NCBI GenBank assembly: GCA_025352325.1
Contig: JANXTR010000027.1
Location: 1-33,609, forward strand
DNA from: Microbacteriaceae bacterium
Lineage (GTDB): Bacteria > Actinomycetota > Actinomycetes > Actinomycetales > Microbacteriaceae
Length of the DNA: 33,609 bases
Reading direction: 5' to 3'
Numbering within the stretch: position 1 is the first letter of the stretch; every line of letters begins with the position of its first letter. This document shows positions 1 through 9,557 of the stretch, one piece after another. A model generated the notes under the pieces. It had not been told where the DNA came from, made no database searches, and was given only the letters and a program-made list of their open reading frames with translations. The position numbers were made by a program, and so were the translations under genes.

Positions 1-9
1 GAAACGAGG

Positions 10-43
10 CTGCCGCGACATCCGGTGAAGGATGCCGCGGCAG
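10..43 (-). terminator. Hairpin terminator after the sugar-ABC ATPase gene
   Basis: An inverted repeat pairs CTGCCGCG (10-17) with CGCGGCAG (36-43) and CATCC (19-23) with GGATG (30-34), with one mismatch and a 6-nt loop. It lies about 20 nt past the stop of the minus-strand ATPase gene and is followed on that strand by CTCGTTTC, a weak T tract. It is probably an intrinsic terminator. Confidence 0.7.
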
Positions 44-64
44 CGACAGTTCGAACAGCGAAGG

Positions 65-1174
<1,110 letters not shown>

Positions 1175-1441
1175 GGTTGTACTAACTCCTTCACCGGCAG
1201 GTACGTGCCGGACGATCCGTAGTGAATGGAAGCGACCAATGGTGCGGACACCGATGGCCACCTACGAGTATGACACCGCGGCCCGCGATGCGCATCACAA
1301 CGGGTGGGATCGCGTGCCTGCCCCGCGACATCCGGTCCCCTCCCAGCCTTCGTGCCTAGCATCGTGGGTGGTGCTCGATTCGCCTCGTGAGGGGCGATGA
1401 GGTAGTTTTACGCCGCTTGACCCACCCGAAAACGAGGATCG

Positions 1442-2395
1442 ATGAGTGACGGCCCGATGAGCGGCCTTCCTCCTGCTGACACACCCGAAGAGTCACCCAG
1501 CGGCAGGAGTGAGGTGCGCGAAGGTGCCCGCGAGCGCGCCCGCGAGCTGCGCAACCTGCACCGAAAGCAGGATCGCCGTCGCCGTTGGGTCCTGCGCGGC
1601 TCAATGACCTCGGGAATTGCGATCATCCTTGTGGCGGTGGCCCTGATCATCCTGGGCTTCGTCACGCCGACCACGCGCGGCCCGCTCAACATGCTCAGCG
1701 ACGGGATCAAGATCGGGGAGGGCTTCAAGGCCGTGCCCACGGCGGCGATTCCGGCGAACTCGAAGCCGATCGCGTCCGAGACCAACCCTCCCGCGGTCAT
1801 CGACATCAAGCTGTACGTCGACTACCTGTGCCCGAACTGCGGCACCTTTGAGCGCAAGAACAGCGCACAGTTGCAGGCTTGGATCAAATCGGGGGCGGCG
1901 ACCGTCGAGATCCACCCGATCGCGATCCTCACCACGAAGTCGGCGGGCACCCAGTATTCGCTGCGGGCTGCGAACGCGGCAGGCTGCGTTGCCGAGTTCT
2001 CACCCAATGCATTCTTCGACTTCAACGACGCGATGTTCGTCGACCAGCCCAAGGAGGGCTCGGCGGGTCTGAGCGACGCGCAGATCATCGCGCGGGCGAG
2101 CAAAGCGGGCGTCTCCGACCTGACACACGTCAGCAAGTGCATCAACGATCGGCGCTTCCGCAGTTGGGTGCAGAGTGCGACCACCCGCGCCCTGAACGGC
2201 CCGATCCCGAACTCGGACCTCACGTCGGTCTCCGGAACCCCGACGATCGTCGTCAACGGCAGTCAGTTTAAATACACGACCGGTTTTGAGCCCAACGAGT
2301 TCGCCCAGTTCGTGCAGCAGATCGCGGGTGACGCCTTCACCGAGAACGCGAGCTCCCCGCCGAGCCCCTCGGCATCGCCCACTCCGACGAACTAG
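1442..2395 (+). CDS. Membrane-anchored DsbA-family thioredoxin-fold protein
   Basis: A predicted extracytoplasmic thiol-disulfide oxidoreductase of 317 aa. A charged Arg-rich cytoplasmic N-terminus (1-53) is followed by one membrane segment (about 56-76) and a DsbA-like thioredoxin domain. The active-site CPNC lies at 130-133, and a TPTIVVNG segment near the end of the fold supplies the cis-Pro loop. Two further Cys (AAGCVAEF and SKCINDR segments) may form a structural disulfide. The tail is Ser/Pro-rich. GAGGA precedes the ATG at 1442. Such proteins in Actinobacteria assist folding of secreted proteins; the substrates cannot be told from sequence. Confidence 0.88.
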   Translation: MSDGPMSGLPPADTPEESPSGRSEVREGARERARELRNLHRKQDRRRRWVLRGSMTSGIAIILVAVALIILGFVTPTTRGPLNMLSDGIKIGEGFKAVPTAAIPANSKPIASETNPPAVIDIKLYVDYLCPNCGTFERKNSAQLQAWIKSGAATVEIHPIAILTTKSAGTQYSLRAANAAGCVAEFSPNAFFDFNDAMFVDQPKEGSAGLSDAQIIARASKAGVSDLTHVSKCINDRRFRSWVQSATTRALNGPIPNSDLTSVSGTPTIVVNGSQFKYTTGFEPNEFAQFVQQIAGDAFTENASSPPSPSASPTPTN

Positions 2396-2399
2396 CACG

Positions 2400-2615
2400 G
2401 AACGGTTCTCGCACTCCGCGGCGAGTTCGCCGGACACGAAGGTGTTCGTGAACCTCGCCGCCGCCGCCGGGGCGGAAGTCGAGATCGTGCGCGGCCGTCG
2501 ATGTCGGGCCCGGCACCCGCACCCACCTCCGTCGCCCGGTGAGTTCGCTCAGCCGCAGCGACAGTCGTGCGGGGGTGACCGGCAGGTCGAGCGGGATGGT
2601 GAACGTTTCAGTCAT
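2400..2615 (-). pseudogene. SRPBCC-domain protein fragment (truncated, frameshifted)
   Basis: From an ATG at 2615 the minus strand reads MTETFTIPLDLPVTPARLS, then a segment ending HDLDFRPGGGG, which resembles the N-terminal half of AHSA1/SRPBCC lipid-binding-fold proteins. In a GCC-repeat run (about 2456-2471) the frame must shift to continue with a matching RFTNTFVSGELAAECENRS segment. Similarity then ends at the 3' end of the DsbA-like gene, so the C-terminal half is missing. The family call is by pattern only. Confidence 0.45.
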
Positions 2616-3176
2616 CGTGCCCATGCGGTCTGCCCCGCGGGCGCGAATCGCGCATGCGGCCCTGACCGCCGCGCCTTCCAGACCCGCGTGACGATCGCTC
2701 GGCCCGGCAGCCTGATCCGCCAACGGGCCGAGCAATCCCCACGTCCGACGCAACTGCGGGTAGCATCCCTCGGCCGATAACTATCCGAAAGGCGAAAAGG
2801 ATTCGGGCCGCGATCCGATGTCGATGTCGGCGGCGGCGTTGGCCTCCGTGGCCCGTATCGTCGGGGCATCGTGCAGAGATCTCGTTCTCGACCCGGGAGC
2901 CCGAAGTGGCCGTTCCGGGTCTCGAGAAGTACTTCTCCGCAGTGCGGATGAGCACGCCGAGGTCTGGTTTCGGATTCGCCCTCAGCAGTGCGGACGACGA
3001 CGGCCTCACCCCGCTCGATTGTCGTCTGGCGAGTTCCGATTCCTATCTCTCGCTGACGACCGTGAGCGGGAGATCGACACCTCGCAGCAGCACCGCGCCG
3101 TCTCCGGTGAGAACCCGCGCCGCACGCTCGCCGCGGGTTGAGGCGCGGTGGTCCAGGCGCCTTGTGGGTCGCCGCC
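2616..3176. other. Gene-poor stretch, no supported feature
   Basis: About 560 bases between the SRPBCC fragment and the YcaQ-like pseudogene. Short open frames exist on both strands but none resembles a known family or has a convincing start. A minus-strand segment near 3050-3130 reads like degenerate coding sequence (GAVLLRGVDLPLTVVSER, then a stop). No RNA gene, repeat or terminator was recognised. Given the decayed neighbours, this is probably eroded coding DNA. Confidence 0.4.
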
Positions 3177-4257
3177 TCAGGCGCTGCCCTCAGTCACACG
3201 CAGGGTGAGCCACTGGGCGAGCTCCGAGATCTCGGCGCGAATCATCTCCAGCTCCTCGGGCTCGAACGGGAAGAATTCGTGCACCGCCTGCACGCGCAAC
3301 AGCCCCTCGCTGCGATCGGCCTCGGCTTCCAGCATCCCGAACAATCAATCGCCCAGCAGGATCGGGTAGGCGAACAGGCCGTACCGGCGCTGCGGCTTCG
3401 ACTTGAACTGCTCGAGCACGTAGTCGAAATCGAAGATCTCACGCAGCCGCGGGCGGTCGAACAGCATGCCGTCGTAGGGGTTGAGGAACGCAACGCGACC
3501 CCCTCGCCCTCGTCCCGCGAGGCGAGTGCCGCCGGATCAACACGCCACTTCGTGCGCATGCCCTCGATGGTGACCTGCTCGCCCGCCATGCCCACCCTCG
3601 TCCACGACGACTTCTCGCGCCCCAGACCGGCGGCCTGCAGTCGGCGCTCGTCGCCGAGGCGCTCGGCCTCCTCGGCGTCGTACTCGGGGAGGTCGCTCGG
3701 GTAGACCCGCTCCGCGAGATCCCAGCCGCGGTGCCGCCCCTGACGACCGGCGATCGCGACCGCCCCCTGCCTGCTCAGGGCGTCGAGCATGATCGGCACC
3801 TGATTCGATCCCGACCAGCCGTCCGGCGGGCGGCTCACCTGGGCGGTGTCGGCGATGTCGCCGGCGAGGAGCGGCCCCTCGACCCGGAGCTGGGCGAGCA
3901 CGTCCCGGCGGAAACGGTCGTTGGCCTCGAGCCACTGCAGCGTCGTCTCGCGACGCGGCCAGCCGCGCATCGAGGGAAGCAGGGTCGGCAGCAGGCTGAC
4001 CGGGCGGAACGCCCCGTCGAACTCGAACAGCAGCCGGTCGCGCTCGACGGCCTTCAGAGCTGGCCCGGCTCGTACGCGTAGCCGATCCGCGACCACGGGA
4101 TGCTGTGCTCGGCCGGCGCGATCACCGACGTCGAATCGATCTTGATGGCGCCGAGTTGCTTGGCGACCTCGACGACATCGCCCGGGCGCTCTGCATCGAG
4201 CAACTGCGCGCGGACCACGATCCGTCGCGCCTCGTCGCGGGTCACCTGACGTCGCAT
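3177..4257 (-). pseudogene. Winged-helix DNA glycosylase (YcaQ/COG3214-like), inactivated
   Basis: The intact family (winged-helix, HTH_42; E. coli YcaQ unhooks interstrand crosslinks) is readable across about 355 codons from MRRQVTRDEARRI (start 4257) to LTLRVTEGSA (stop 3177-3179), but only by correcting three lesions. First, a probable 1-base deletion near 4055-4061 (YEPGQL then stop, instead of continuing to LKAVERDRL). Second, a 5-bp tandem duplication AACGCAACGC at 3487-3496, which shifts the frame before VAFLNPYDG. Third, a nonsense TGA at 3345-3347 where the surrounding LLGD...LFGMLEAEAD calls for a codon such as CGA. Between lesions the sequence is well conserved, so inactivation looks recent. 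Sequencing error is less likely with three independent changes but is not excluded. Confidence 0.8.
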
Positions 4258-4326
4258 GCCGTCGAGGCTATTCCACCGCTCGGCGTCCACCGCTCGGCAT
4301 CTGCCGGTCAGCGTCCGCGGGGCGAC

Positions 4327-6147
4327 TCAGCGCTCGCCGAGGTGCAGGGCGCCCTTCACGCGCGAGACGGTCTCGGCCGCGAGGGCCTGCGCCGAGTCGC
4401 GGATGACGTCGAGCTCCGAGGGGTCGCCTTTCAGGAGCGCCTTCGCCGTATTGAGGGCGTACTCGCGGGTGATGTGCGCGGGCAGCGGCGGCGCTGTCCT
4501 GCTCACGTAGGCGTCGATCAGGGTGACGCCGTCGTGCGCGAACGCGGCATCCCAGGCGGGGCCGGCATCCTCGTTCGCGCGCAGCCGGATGCCGCGGAAG
4601 CCGAGCAACTCGGCCCACCCCGCGTAGTCCACCGACTCGACGTCCTGCGAGCCCGGCCAGACCGGGTTGCCGTCCTCGGTGCGCATCTCCCACGAGACCT
4701 GCGCGAGGTCGTCGTTGTGCATGACGACGACGATGAACTGCTTGTTCGTCCACTGTGAAAGGTACTTCTTGACGGTGATCAGCTCGTTCATCCCGAGCAT
4801 CTGGAACGCGCCGTCGCCGATCGTGCAGATCACCGAGCGGTCTGGGTAGGCGAACTTCGCCGCGACCGCGTACGGCATCGCGGCGAGCATTGTCGCGAGT
4901 CGACCGGAGAGGTCGCCCTTCATCTCATGGCGCAGCCGGATGTGGTGGCCGAACCAGTCCGCCGTGGTTCCGGCGTCTGCGGTCACGATCGCGTCATCGG
5001 GCAGGCGGAGGTTCAACTCGTGGATGACGCGGCGGGGGTTGGCGCCATCCGCGAAGTCGAGCATGGCCTGGCCCTTCATCTCGGCCTCCCAGCCGCGCAT
5101 CTCCTCGGCGATTCCCATCTGCCAGCCGAGGTCCTCGGTCTGCTGAATCAGCGGGAGCAGGGCGTCGAGCGTCGCTCCGACGTCACCCCAGAGGTTGAGC
5201 TCGGTCGGGTAGCGCTGACCGAGCTGCTCGGCGTTCAGGTCGACCTGGATGCCGCGGGCCTGGCCCGTCTTCGGCAGGAACTGGCCGTAGGGGTAGTTGG
5301 TGCCGAGCATCACGACGGTGTCGCAGCGCTGCATCTGGTGCAGGCTCGGCAGCGAGCCCAGCAGTCCCAGCTGCTGCGTGTGGAAGGGGACTTCAGACGA
5401 CACGACATCCTTGCCGCGCAGGGCGGTGACGATGCCCGCGCCCGACTTCCGTGCCAGCTCGAGAACCTGCGCACTCGCACCCCGGGCGCCGGAGCCGACC
5501 AGCAGCGTGACCTTCTGTCCAGCGTTGATGATGTCGGCCGCCTTCTGCAGCTCGGCGAGCGGCGGCGTGACCCGGGTGGATGCCGCGACCGCACTCGAGC
5601 GGGACACCCAGTTCGCAGGCTGGGGCTCGGCCATCGTCATTCCCTGCACGTCGTGGGGCAGCACGATCACGGTCGGCTGTCGGCGCAGGATCGCGGTCCG
5701 GAAGGCCGTATCGACGACCACCTGGGCCTGCTCGGGGGTGACGATCGTCTGCACGTAGGCGGCGACATCCGCGAAGGTGCGCTCCAGGTTGCTCATCTGC
5801 AGCGAGGCGGTGCCGAGTGCGGCAAGCCCCTGCTGGCCGACGATCGCGACGACCGGCTGGTTGTCCATCTGCGCGTCGTAGAGCCCGTTCAGCAGGTGGA
5901 ACGCGCCGGGGCTCGAGGTCGCGATACAGACCCCGACCTCCCCGGTGAACTTGGCGTGCGCCGTCGCCATGAGGGAGCAGATCTCCTCGTGCGTCGGGCG
6001 GACGTACTGCAGTCCGTCGCCCTGCCTCTCGGCGCGACCGAGAGCGCCATCGAAGTCGCCGATCCCGTCGCCCGGGTAGCCGAAGACGCGCGTGACGCCC
6101 CACTGCTGGATGCGGTCGATGACGAAGTCGCTGACGGTCGTGATCAT
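4327..6147 (-). CDS. poxB: Thiamine-diphosphate-dependent pyruvate oxidase/dehydrogenase-like enzyme
   Basis: A 606-aa member of the ThDP superfamily (PoxB/pyruvate oxidase branch) that would oxidatively decarboxylate pyruvate to acetate or acetyl-phosphate. The N-terminal PYR domain carries the catalytic Glu in RPTHEEICS (about 53-55). The central FAD/Rossmann-like domain spans about 195-330, and the C-terminal PP domain has the cofactor motif GDGAFQMLG (444-452) with the partner Asn at 478. The ATG at 6147 is preferred because MITTVSDFVIDRIQQWG is the family N-terminus; the open frame extends 15 codons further up. Whether it yields acetyl-P (phosphate-dependent) or feeds quinones cannot be decided here. 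It would fit the acetyl-phosphate enzymes encoded further right. No clear DevR box precedes it. Confidence 0.85.
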   Translation of the reverse strand: MITTVSDFVIDRIQQWGVTRVFGYPGDGIGDFDGALGRAERQGDGLQYVRPTHEEICSLMATAHAKFTGEVGVCIATSSPGAFHLLNGLYDAQMDNQPVVAIVGQQGLAALGTASLQMSNLERTFADVAAYVQTIVTPEQAQVVVDTAFRTAILRRQPTVIVLPHDVQGMTMAEPQPANWVSRSSAVAASTRVTPPLAELQKAADIINAGQKVTLLVGSGARGASAQVLELARKSGAGIVTALRGKDVVSSEVPFHTQQLGLLGSLPSLHQMQRCDTVVMLGTNYPYGQFLPKTGQARGIQVDLNAEQLGQRYPTELNLWGDVGATLDALLPLIQQTEDLGWQMGIAEEMRGWEAEMKGQAMLDFADGANPRRVIHELNLRLPDDAIVTADAGTTADWFGHHIRLRHEMKGDLSGRLATMLAAMPYAVAAKFAYPDRSVICTIGDGAFQMLGMNELITVKKYLSQWTNKQFIVVVMHNDDLAQVSWEMRTEDGNPVWPGSQDVESVDYAGWAELLGFRGIRLRANEDAGPAWDAAFAHDGVTLIDAYVSRTAPPLPAHITREYALNTAKALLKGDPSELDVIRDSAQALAAETVSRVKGALHLGER

Positions 6148-6268
6148 GGCCTCAGCGTGCGCTCGGGCCGCCGCCCGCATCGCGCGGGCCAACGAACTCG
6201 CAGCAAGGACGGAGGATCGTCCGGCCGGCCTGCGAGCTGGTCACCGGGACCTCGTCACCGCGCCCTAA

Positions 6269-6684
6269 CAGCTCGCGAGTTGCTCGGATGCCGTGCTCGC
6301 GATCGACATCTCGCAGGGCGCGGTCGACATCGCTCGGCGGTCGCTTGCGGGCTTCGGCAACGTGCGGGTGGAGCGTGCCGACGTCCGTGACGGCCTCCCG
6401 TTCGGATCCTTCGATCTGGTCCTGGTCAGCGAGGTCGCTTACTACCTCGCGCCGGACGTCTCGCTGACGACATCCGGGAGCGACTGGCTCCGAGTGCGGA
6501 GGTGGTGCTGTGCCACTAGCGGTGGCCGGTCGACGACTACCCGCTGGGTGGGGGCGAGGTGCACGTCATCCTGCGATCGGGGCTCGCTCTCGACCGGATC
6601 GTGCGGCACGAGGAGCAGGACCTCCTGCCCGAAGTTCTGAGGACCGACCGGCGGTCGGTCGCGATGCGCGAGGGACTGCGATGA
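6269..6684 (+). pseudogene. NodS-like SAM-dependent methyltransferase remnant
   Basis: Two reading frames together resemble the C-terminal two thirds of a class I methyltransferase. The first gives DAVLAIDISQGAVDIARRS and FDLVLVSEVAYYLAPD (motifs I-IV of the SAM fold). After about 6500 the match continues in another frame with WPVDDYPLGGGEVHVILRSG to MREGLR, stop 6682-6684. The N-terminal part is missing and a TAA lies at 6266. The stop overlaps the ATG of the following glycosyltransferase (ATGA), so they were once coupled. In related Actinobacteria such methyltransferases sit beside PIG-L deacetylase, acyl-CoA dehydrogenase and GT2 genes; only this and the GT2 are left here. Confidence 0.7.
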
Positions 6685-7289
6685 CGCGGCGCATCGACTC
6701 CGTGGCCATCGTCATCCCCGCGCGCGACGAGGAGAGCCTGCTGCCCCGGTGCCTAAACGCTCTCGGCGGAGCCATCGATGAGCTGACGCGACGACGACCG
6801 AGCATCGCCGTGCACACCGTCGTGGTCGCCGTTGCTGCCTGGCGCACGGCGAGCACCTGGTTGGTGAGTACGGACGCCGATTCGATCGTCCCCCACGACT
6901 GGCTCGTCCAGCACCTCGACCACGCGGAACAGGGGGCGGACGCGGTGGTCGGCACCGTCACGCCCGAGTTCGACGGGCTCTCGGCCGGGCAAATCGAGGC
7001 CTGGACGGTCAGCCACCCGGCGGGGGATCCGAACGGACACGTCCACGGGGCGAATCGCGGCATCCGCGCCGACGTCTACCTGGCCGTCGACGGATTCCAC
7101 CCCCGCGCTGTCGGGGAGGACGTCGAGCTGGTCGCTCGGATCGCTTCACGCGGCTACCGCGTGATCCCGTCGGGGAAGCTCGACGTGATGATCTCGTCGC
7201 GCGCGATCGCGCGGGCGCCCGGCGGGTACGCCTCGTGGCTCCACGAGGGCGACCTGATCCCGATCGACCGGTTCACCGATCCGTCGTAG
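6681..7289 (+). CDS. Family 2 glycosyltransferase with internal deletion
   Basis: GT-A fold glycosyltransferase, 202 aa. The N-terminus SVAIVIPARDEESLLPRCL and the metal-binding STDADSIVPHDWL with the later GANRGIRADVYLAVDGF and GEDVELVARI are typical. Between VVVA (about residue 50) and RTASTWLVSTDADS, only a few residues replace the 50-60 expected for the family (the usual VVVADRCTDGTA... stretch), so an in-frame deletion has removed part of the nucleotide-binding region. The frame is open but the enzyme is probably inactive. It overlaps the methyltransferase remnant by ATGA. Substrate unknown. Confidence 0.7.
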   Translation: MTRRIDSVAIVIPARDEESLLPRCLNALGGAIDELTRRRPSIAVHTVVVAVAAWRTASTWLVSTDADSIVPHDWLVQHLDHAEQGADAVVGTVTPEFDGLSAGQIEAWTVSHPAGDPNGHVHGANRGIRADVYLAVDGFHPRAVGEDVELVARIASRGYRVIPSGKLDVMISSRAIARAPGGYASWLHEGDLIPIDRFTDPS

Positions 7290-7418
7290 CGCGCGCCGAC
7301 GCGCCCGAGCAGTCCAGCGCGGTCCCTTCGTCGTGGTGCGATCGGCCTTCATCCGCACCCCGATCGGGCTCGGCGAGTCGAACGGACAGGCGACGTCCAG
7401 GATCGGACGACGGCGAGA

Positions 7419-7784
7419 TCAGCGGCGGAGGCCGCGATCCGCGCAGCTCACGCACTCCCGCCGGGCGGGACGTCGCTCGAGCTGCTCGACCGGGATCGGA
7501 CGCCCGCAGCGCTCGCAGACGCCGAAGGTGCCGGCGAGCACGCGCGCCTCGGCATGATCCAGCTCGTCGGATTCGAACTCGTACTCCTCGCGCAGACCCT
7601 CGGCGTGCGACCACTCGTGGGTCAGCGTGAAGCCCTCCGGGTCGTGCTCCTCGTCCGTCCACTCGCTGCGGGCCGACCGGACCGCACTCAGCCGGGAATC
7701 GATCTCGACTAACCGCGTCTGCACGACGAGTCGTCGATCCGCGAGCCGGCGGCGAGTGAGCGCCGCGTCGAAGAGGTCGTTCAT
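7419..7784 (-). CDS. DksA/TraR-type C4 zinc-finger protein
   Basis: A 121-aa protein with an acidic, helical coiled-coil N-terminal part and a C-terminal zinc finger CERCGRPIP...CVSCADR of the DksA/TraR kind. E. coli DksA binds the RNA polymerase secondary channel; actinobacterial relatives are less well understood but probably transcription modulators. The start at 7784 gives MNDLFDAALTRRRL. The divergent DoxX-like gene starts 32 nt away, so the two promoters must overlap. No DevR box is visible. Confidence 0.8.
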   Translation of the reverse strand: MNDLFDAALTRRRLADRRLVVQTRLVEIDSRLSAVRSARSEWTDEEHDPEGFTLTHEWSHAEGLREEYEFESDELDHAEARVLAGTFGVCERCGRPIPVEQLERRPARRECVSCADRGLRR

Positions 7785-7816
7785 GACATATCAGTATGCG
7801 CGCGATACCGTCGAGC

Positions 7817-8203
7817 ATGCAGAAGAGTTGTTCTCGTCAGCGCACCGGCCGTGTTGCGCTGGGGGCGATGCTCGTGTTCGCGGGCGTCGCGCATCTGACG
7901 GGCGCGCGGAAGATGTTCCGTGCGCAGGTGCCGGACTGGGCGCCGTTCGGCGCGGATCAGGTCGTGCTGATGTCCGGTGTCGCCGAGATCGGTCTGGGCG
8001 GCGCGCTGATCGTGCTCCCGGCGGAGCGGAAGAGGATCGGACGGATCGTGGCAGCCTTCTTCGCCGCGGTCTTCCCAGGCAACATCGCCCAGTTCGCCGG
8101 GCGCCGGAGCGCCTTCGGACTCGACACCGATCTCAAGCGGGGCATCCGCCTGCTGGGACAGCCGTTGCTGATCGCCCTGGCGCTCTGGTCGACGAGCGAC
8201 TGA
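7817..8203 (+). CDS. DoxX-like small integral membrane protein
   Basis: A 128-aa membrane protein with about four hydrophobic segments. The pattern FAGVAHLTGARKMFRAQVP, VVLMSGVAEIGLGGALIVL and FFAAVFPGNIAQF matches the DoxX-like family, members of which are linked to redox and stress physiology; exact function is unknown. ATG 7817 is preferred over an upstream ATG at 7796 because TACCGT, a -10-like hexamer, ends 5 nt before it (7806-7811), consistent with a leaderless start, and because the upstream residues are not family-like. Confidence 0.75.
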   Translation: MQKSCSRQRTGRVALGAMLVFAGVAHLTGARKMFRAQVPDWAPFGADQVVLMSGVAEIGLGGALIVLPAERKRIGRIVAAFFAAVFPGNIAQFAGRRSAFGLDTDLKRGIRLLGQPLLIALALWSTSD

Positions 8204-8255
8204 CCGATCCGGGCCCCTGTGACGGCCCTGTGGCGGACCGGGCCCGGCGACGGGT

Positions 8256-8557
8256 TCAGGCCGGCTTGGGAGGGGCGGTCAGAGCGAGTACGGCCCGACG
8301 CGCTACGGCCAGGATGTCGTCATCGCTTGCGGGGGTTCGGCGAGCCACCATCAGTGTCGCGTTCACCGTGTCGAAGACGAGTCGCGTGTCGAGGCGTTCG
8401 TCGACCGAGGCGTCCGGCTCGAGGAGCGCATCGATGACCTGCTGGAAGCTGCCGCGCAGCTCGCCGCCCCCGCCGACATCCGTTCGATCACCGGTTGGTT
8501 CGTCTGCGCTTCCACGTGGCCGCTGGCCTCGGCTGAATCCCGAGCCGTCGACCAGGA
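8256..8557 (-). pseudogene. Possible orphan C-terminal gene fragment (TetR-like?)
   Basis: Downstream of the universal stress protein stop, the minus strand carries an open frame whose last 65 residues (SFQQVIDALLEPDASVDERL through LTAPPKPA, stop 8256-8258) look like genuine coding sequence with helical amphipathic character. They are reminiscent of the ligand-binding half of TetR-type regulators. No start codon or HTH part is present, so this would be a 3' remnant. The family assignment is weak. Confidence 0.3.
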
Positions 8558-9448
8558 TCACGCGGTCGCGGTCGCGGTCGACGCGGTCGCCGCCGCGGCG
8601 GGGGTTGCGGCGTGCGATCGACGGGAGGTCTCCTGGCGTTCCCGGGGGACGATGCAGAGCGGGATGTCCACATCCTTCAACAACTCTCGCGCCGTCGATC
8701 CCGTCACCAGCCCGGTGATGGGCCCGCGTCGATGCGTGCCGAGCACGATCAGGTCGGCGTGCGCCGCTCGATCGCGCAGGGCGATGTTCGCCAGACATTC
8801 GGCCAAAGTGCTCCGGACCCGCATGCCGGGGTGCTCCGCCCTCACCGCGGTGACCGCTTCGTCCAGCCGCGCGCGATTGGCGAGGCGGAGCTCGCCTTCG
8901 GTGTCGACGATCCAGACGAGAGGGTCGTAAGCGGGCAACGGCGCAGTCCAGGCTCGAACCACCTCGAGTTGCGCGCCGCGTTGCTCCGCCTCTCGAGCCG
9001 CGAACGCGAGCGCGGAGGCGCTGGAGTCGTCATCCACGCCGACGAGCACCGTCCCGAGGCCCGTGGGGTGCCATCCTTCGGGAACGATGACGGTCGCGCT
9101 GCGGACCGAGCGCGCGACCGTGAGGCTGGGTGCCTCCCTCCACGAGGCGAGGCCCCCGCGTGCGTGAGCGCCGACGACCACCAGATCTGCGCGTTCGCTC
9201 GCCTCGACGAGCGCCCGGATCGGATCGCCGTCGACGGGCGCGAGATGCACGACCGTCCGGGGCGAGGCGTTCCCGATGCGTTCCCGGGCGGTTCTCAACA
9301 GCTCCGTCACCTGCGATGAGGGGGTCCGGATCCGGGCGAAGGCGGCGACAAGGGTCACCTCGACCGTTCGGCTCTGGGCGCGGTCGATCACCCAGTCCAC
9401 TGCCTTCTGACTAGCTGGGTCGCTGAGACCGATCGCGATGCGTTCCAT
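8558..9448 (-). CDS. Universal stress protein, tandem UspA domains
   Basis: A 296-aa double-Usp protein, the type prominent in DosR regulons. Domain 1 (MERIAIGLSDPASQKAVDWV to SATVIVPEGW) and domain 2 (GTVLVGVDDDSSASALAFAA to DIPLCIVPRE) each have the Rossmann-like Usp fold. Domain 2 keeps the ATP-binding pattern VLGTHRRGPITGLVTGSTA (G-2x-G-9x-G-S/T). An Ala/Thr-rich tail follows. The start at 9448 lies 6 nt after a -10-like GACGCT, which is 22 nt from a DevR-type box (9483-9497), so the mRNA is probably leaderless. It is divergent from the first PNPOx gene, which has its own box. Confidence 0.9.
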   Translation of the reverse strand: MERIAIGLSDPASQKAVDWVIDRAQSRTVEVTLVAAFARIRTPSSQVTELLRTARERIGNASPRTVVHLAPVDGDPIRALVEASERADLVVVGAHARGGLASWREAPSLTVARSVRSATVIVPEGWHPTGLGTVLVGVDDDSSASALAFAAREAEQRGAQLEVVRAWTAPLPAYDPLVWIVDTEGELRLANRARLDEAVTAVRAEHPGMRVRSTLAECLANIALRDRAAHADLIVLGTHRRGPITGLVTGSTARELLKDVDIPLCIVPRERQETSRRSHAATPAAAATASTATATA

Positions 9449-9454
9449 GCCGTC

Positions 9455-9497
9455 AGCGTCGTCGCCCGCAGCCCTCGGCCCAAGAGTCGAACGTCCC
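9455..9497 (-). promoter_or_regulatory. DevR-type box and -10 for the universal stress gene
   Basis: Minus-strand box GGGACGTTCGACTCT (9497 down to 9483), 22-nt spacer, -10-like GACGCT (9460-9455), then 6 nt to the ATG at 9448. The same geometry occurs at several other genes of the window. Confidence 0.7.
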
Positions 9498-9509
9498 GCG
9501 TGCGTCGAT

Positions 9510-9552
9510 GGGACTTTCGGCACTGGGGACGCCCGACCTTCCCCGGCATGCT
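9510..9552 (+). promoter_or_regulatory. DevR-type box and -10 for the first PNPOx gene
   Basis: Box GGGACTTTCGGCACT (9510-9524), 22-nt spacer, -10-like CATGCT (9547-9552), 5 nt to the ATG at 9558. It lies back to back with the oppositely oriented stress-gene box, 12 nt apart. Confidence 0.7.
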
Positions 9553-9557
9553 TAAAC

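Noticed and set aside
6237-6258. GGGACCTCGTCACC between the pyruvate-oxidase-like gene and the methyltransferase remnant, as a DevR box
   Set aside because: The GGGACC half is present but the CGGCNC half is not, and no -10 lies at the usual 22-nt distance on either side.
4927-6390. A 487-codon plus-strand frame opposite the pyruvate-oxidase-like gene
   Set aside because: It is the antisense shadow of a clearly recognisable enzyme, without family resemblance of its own.
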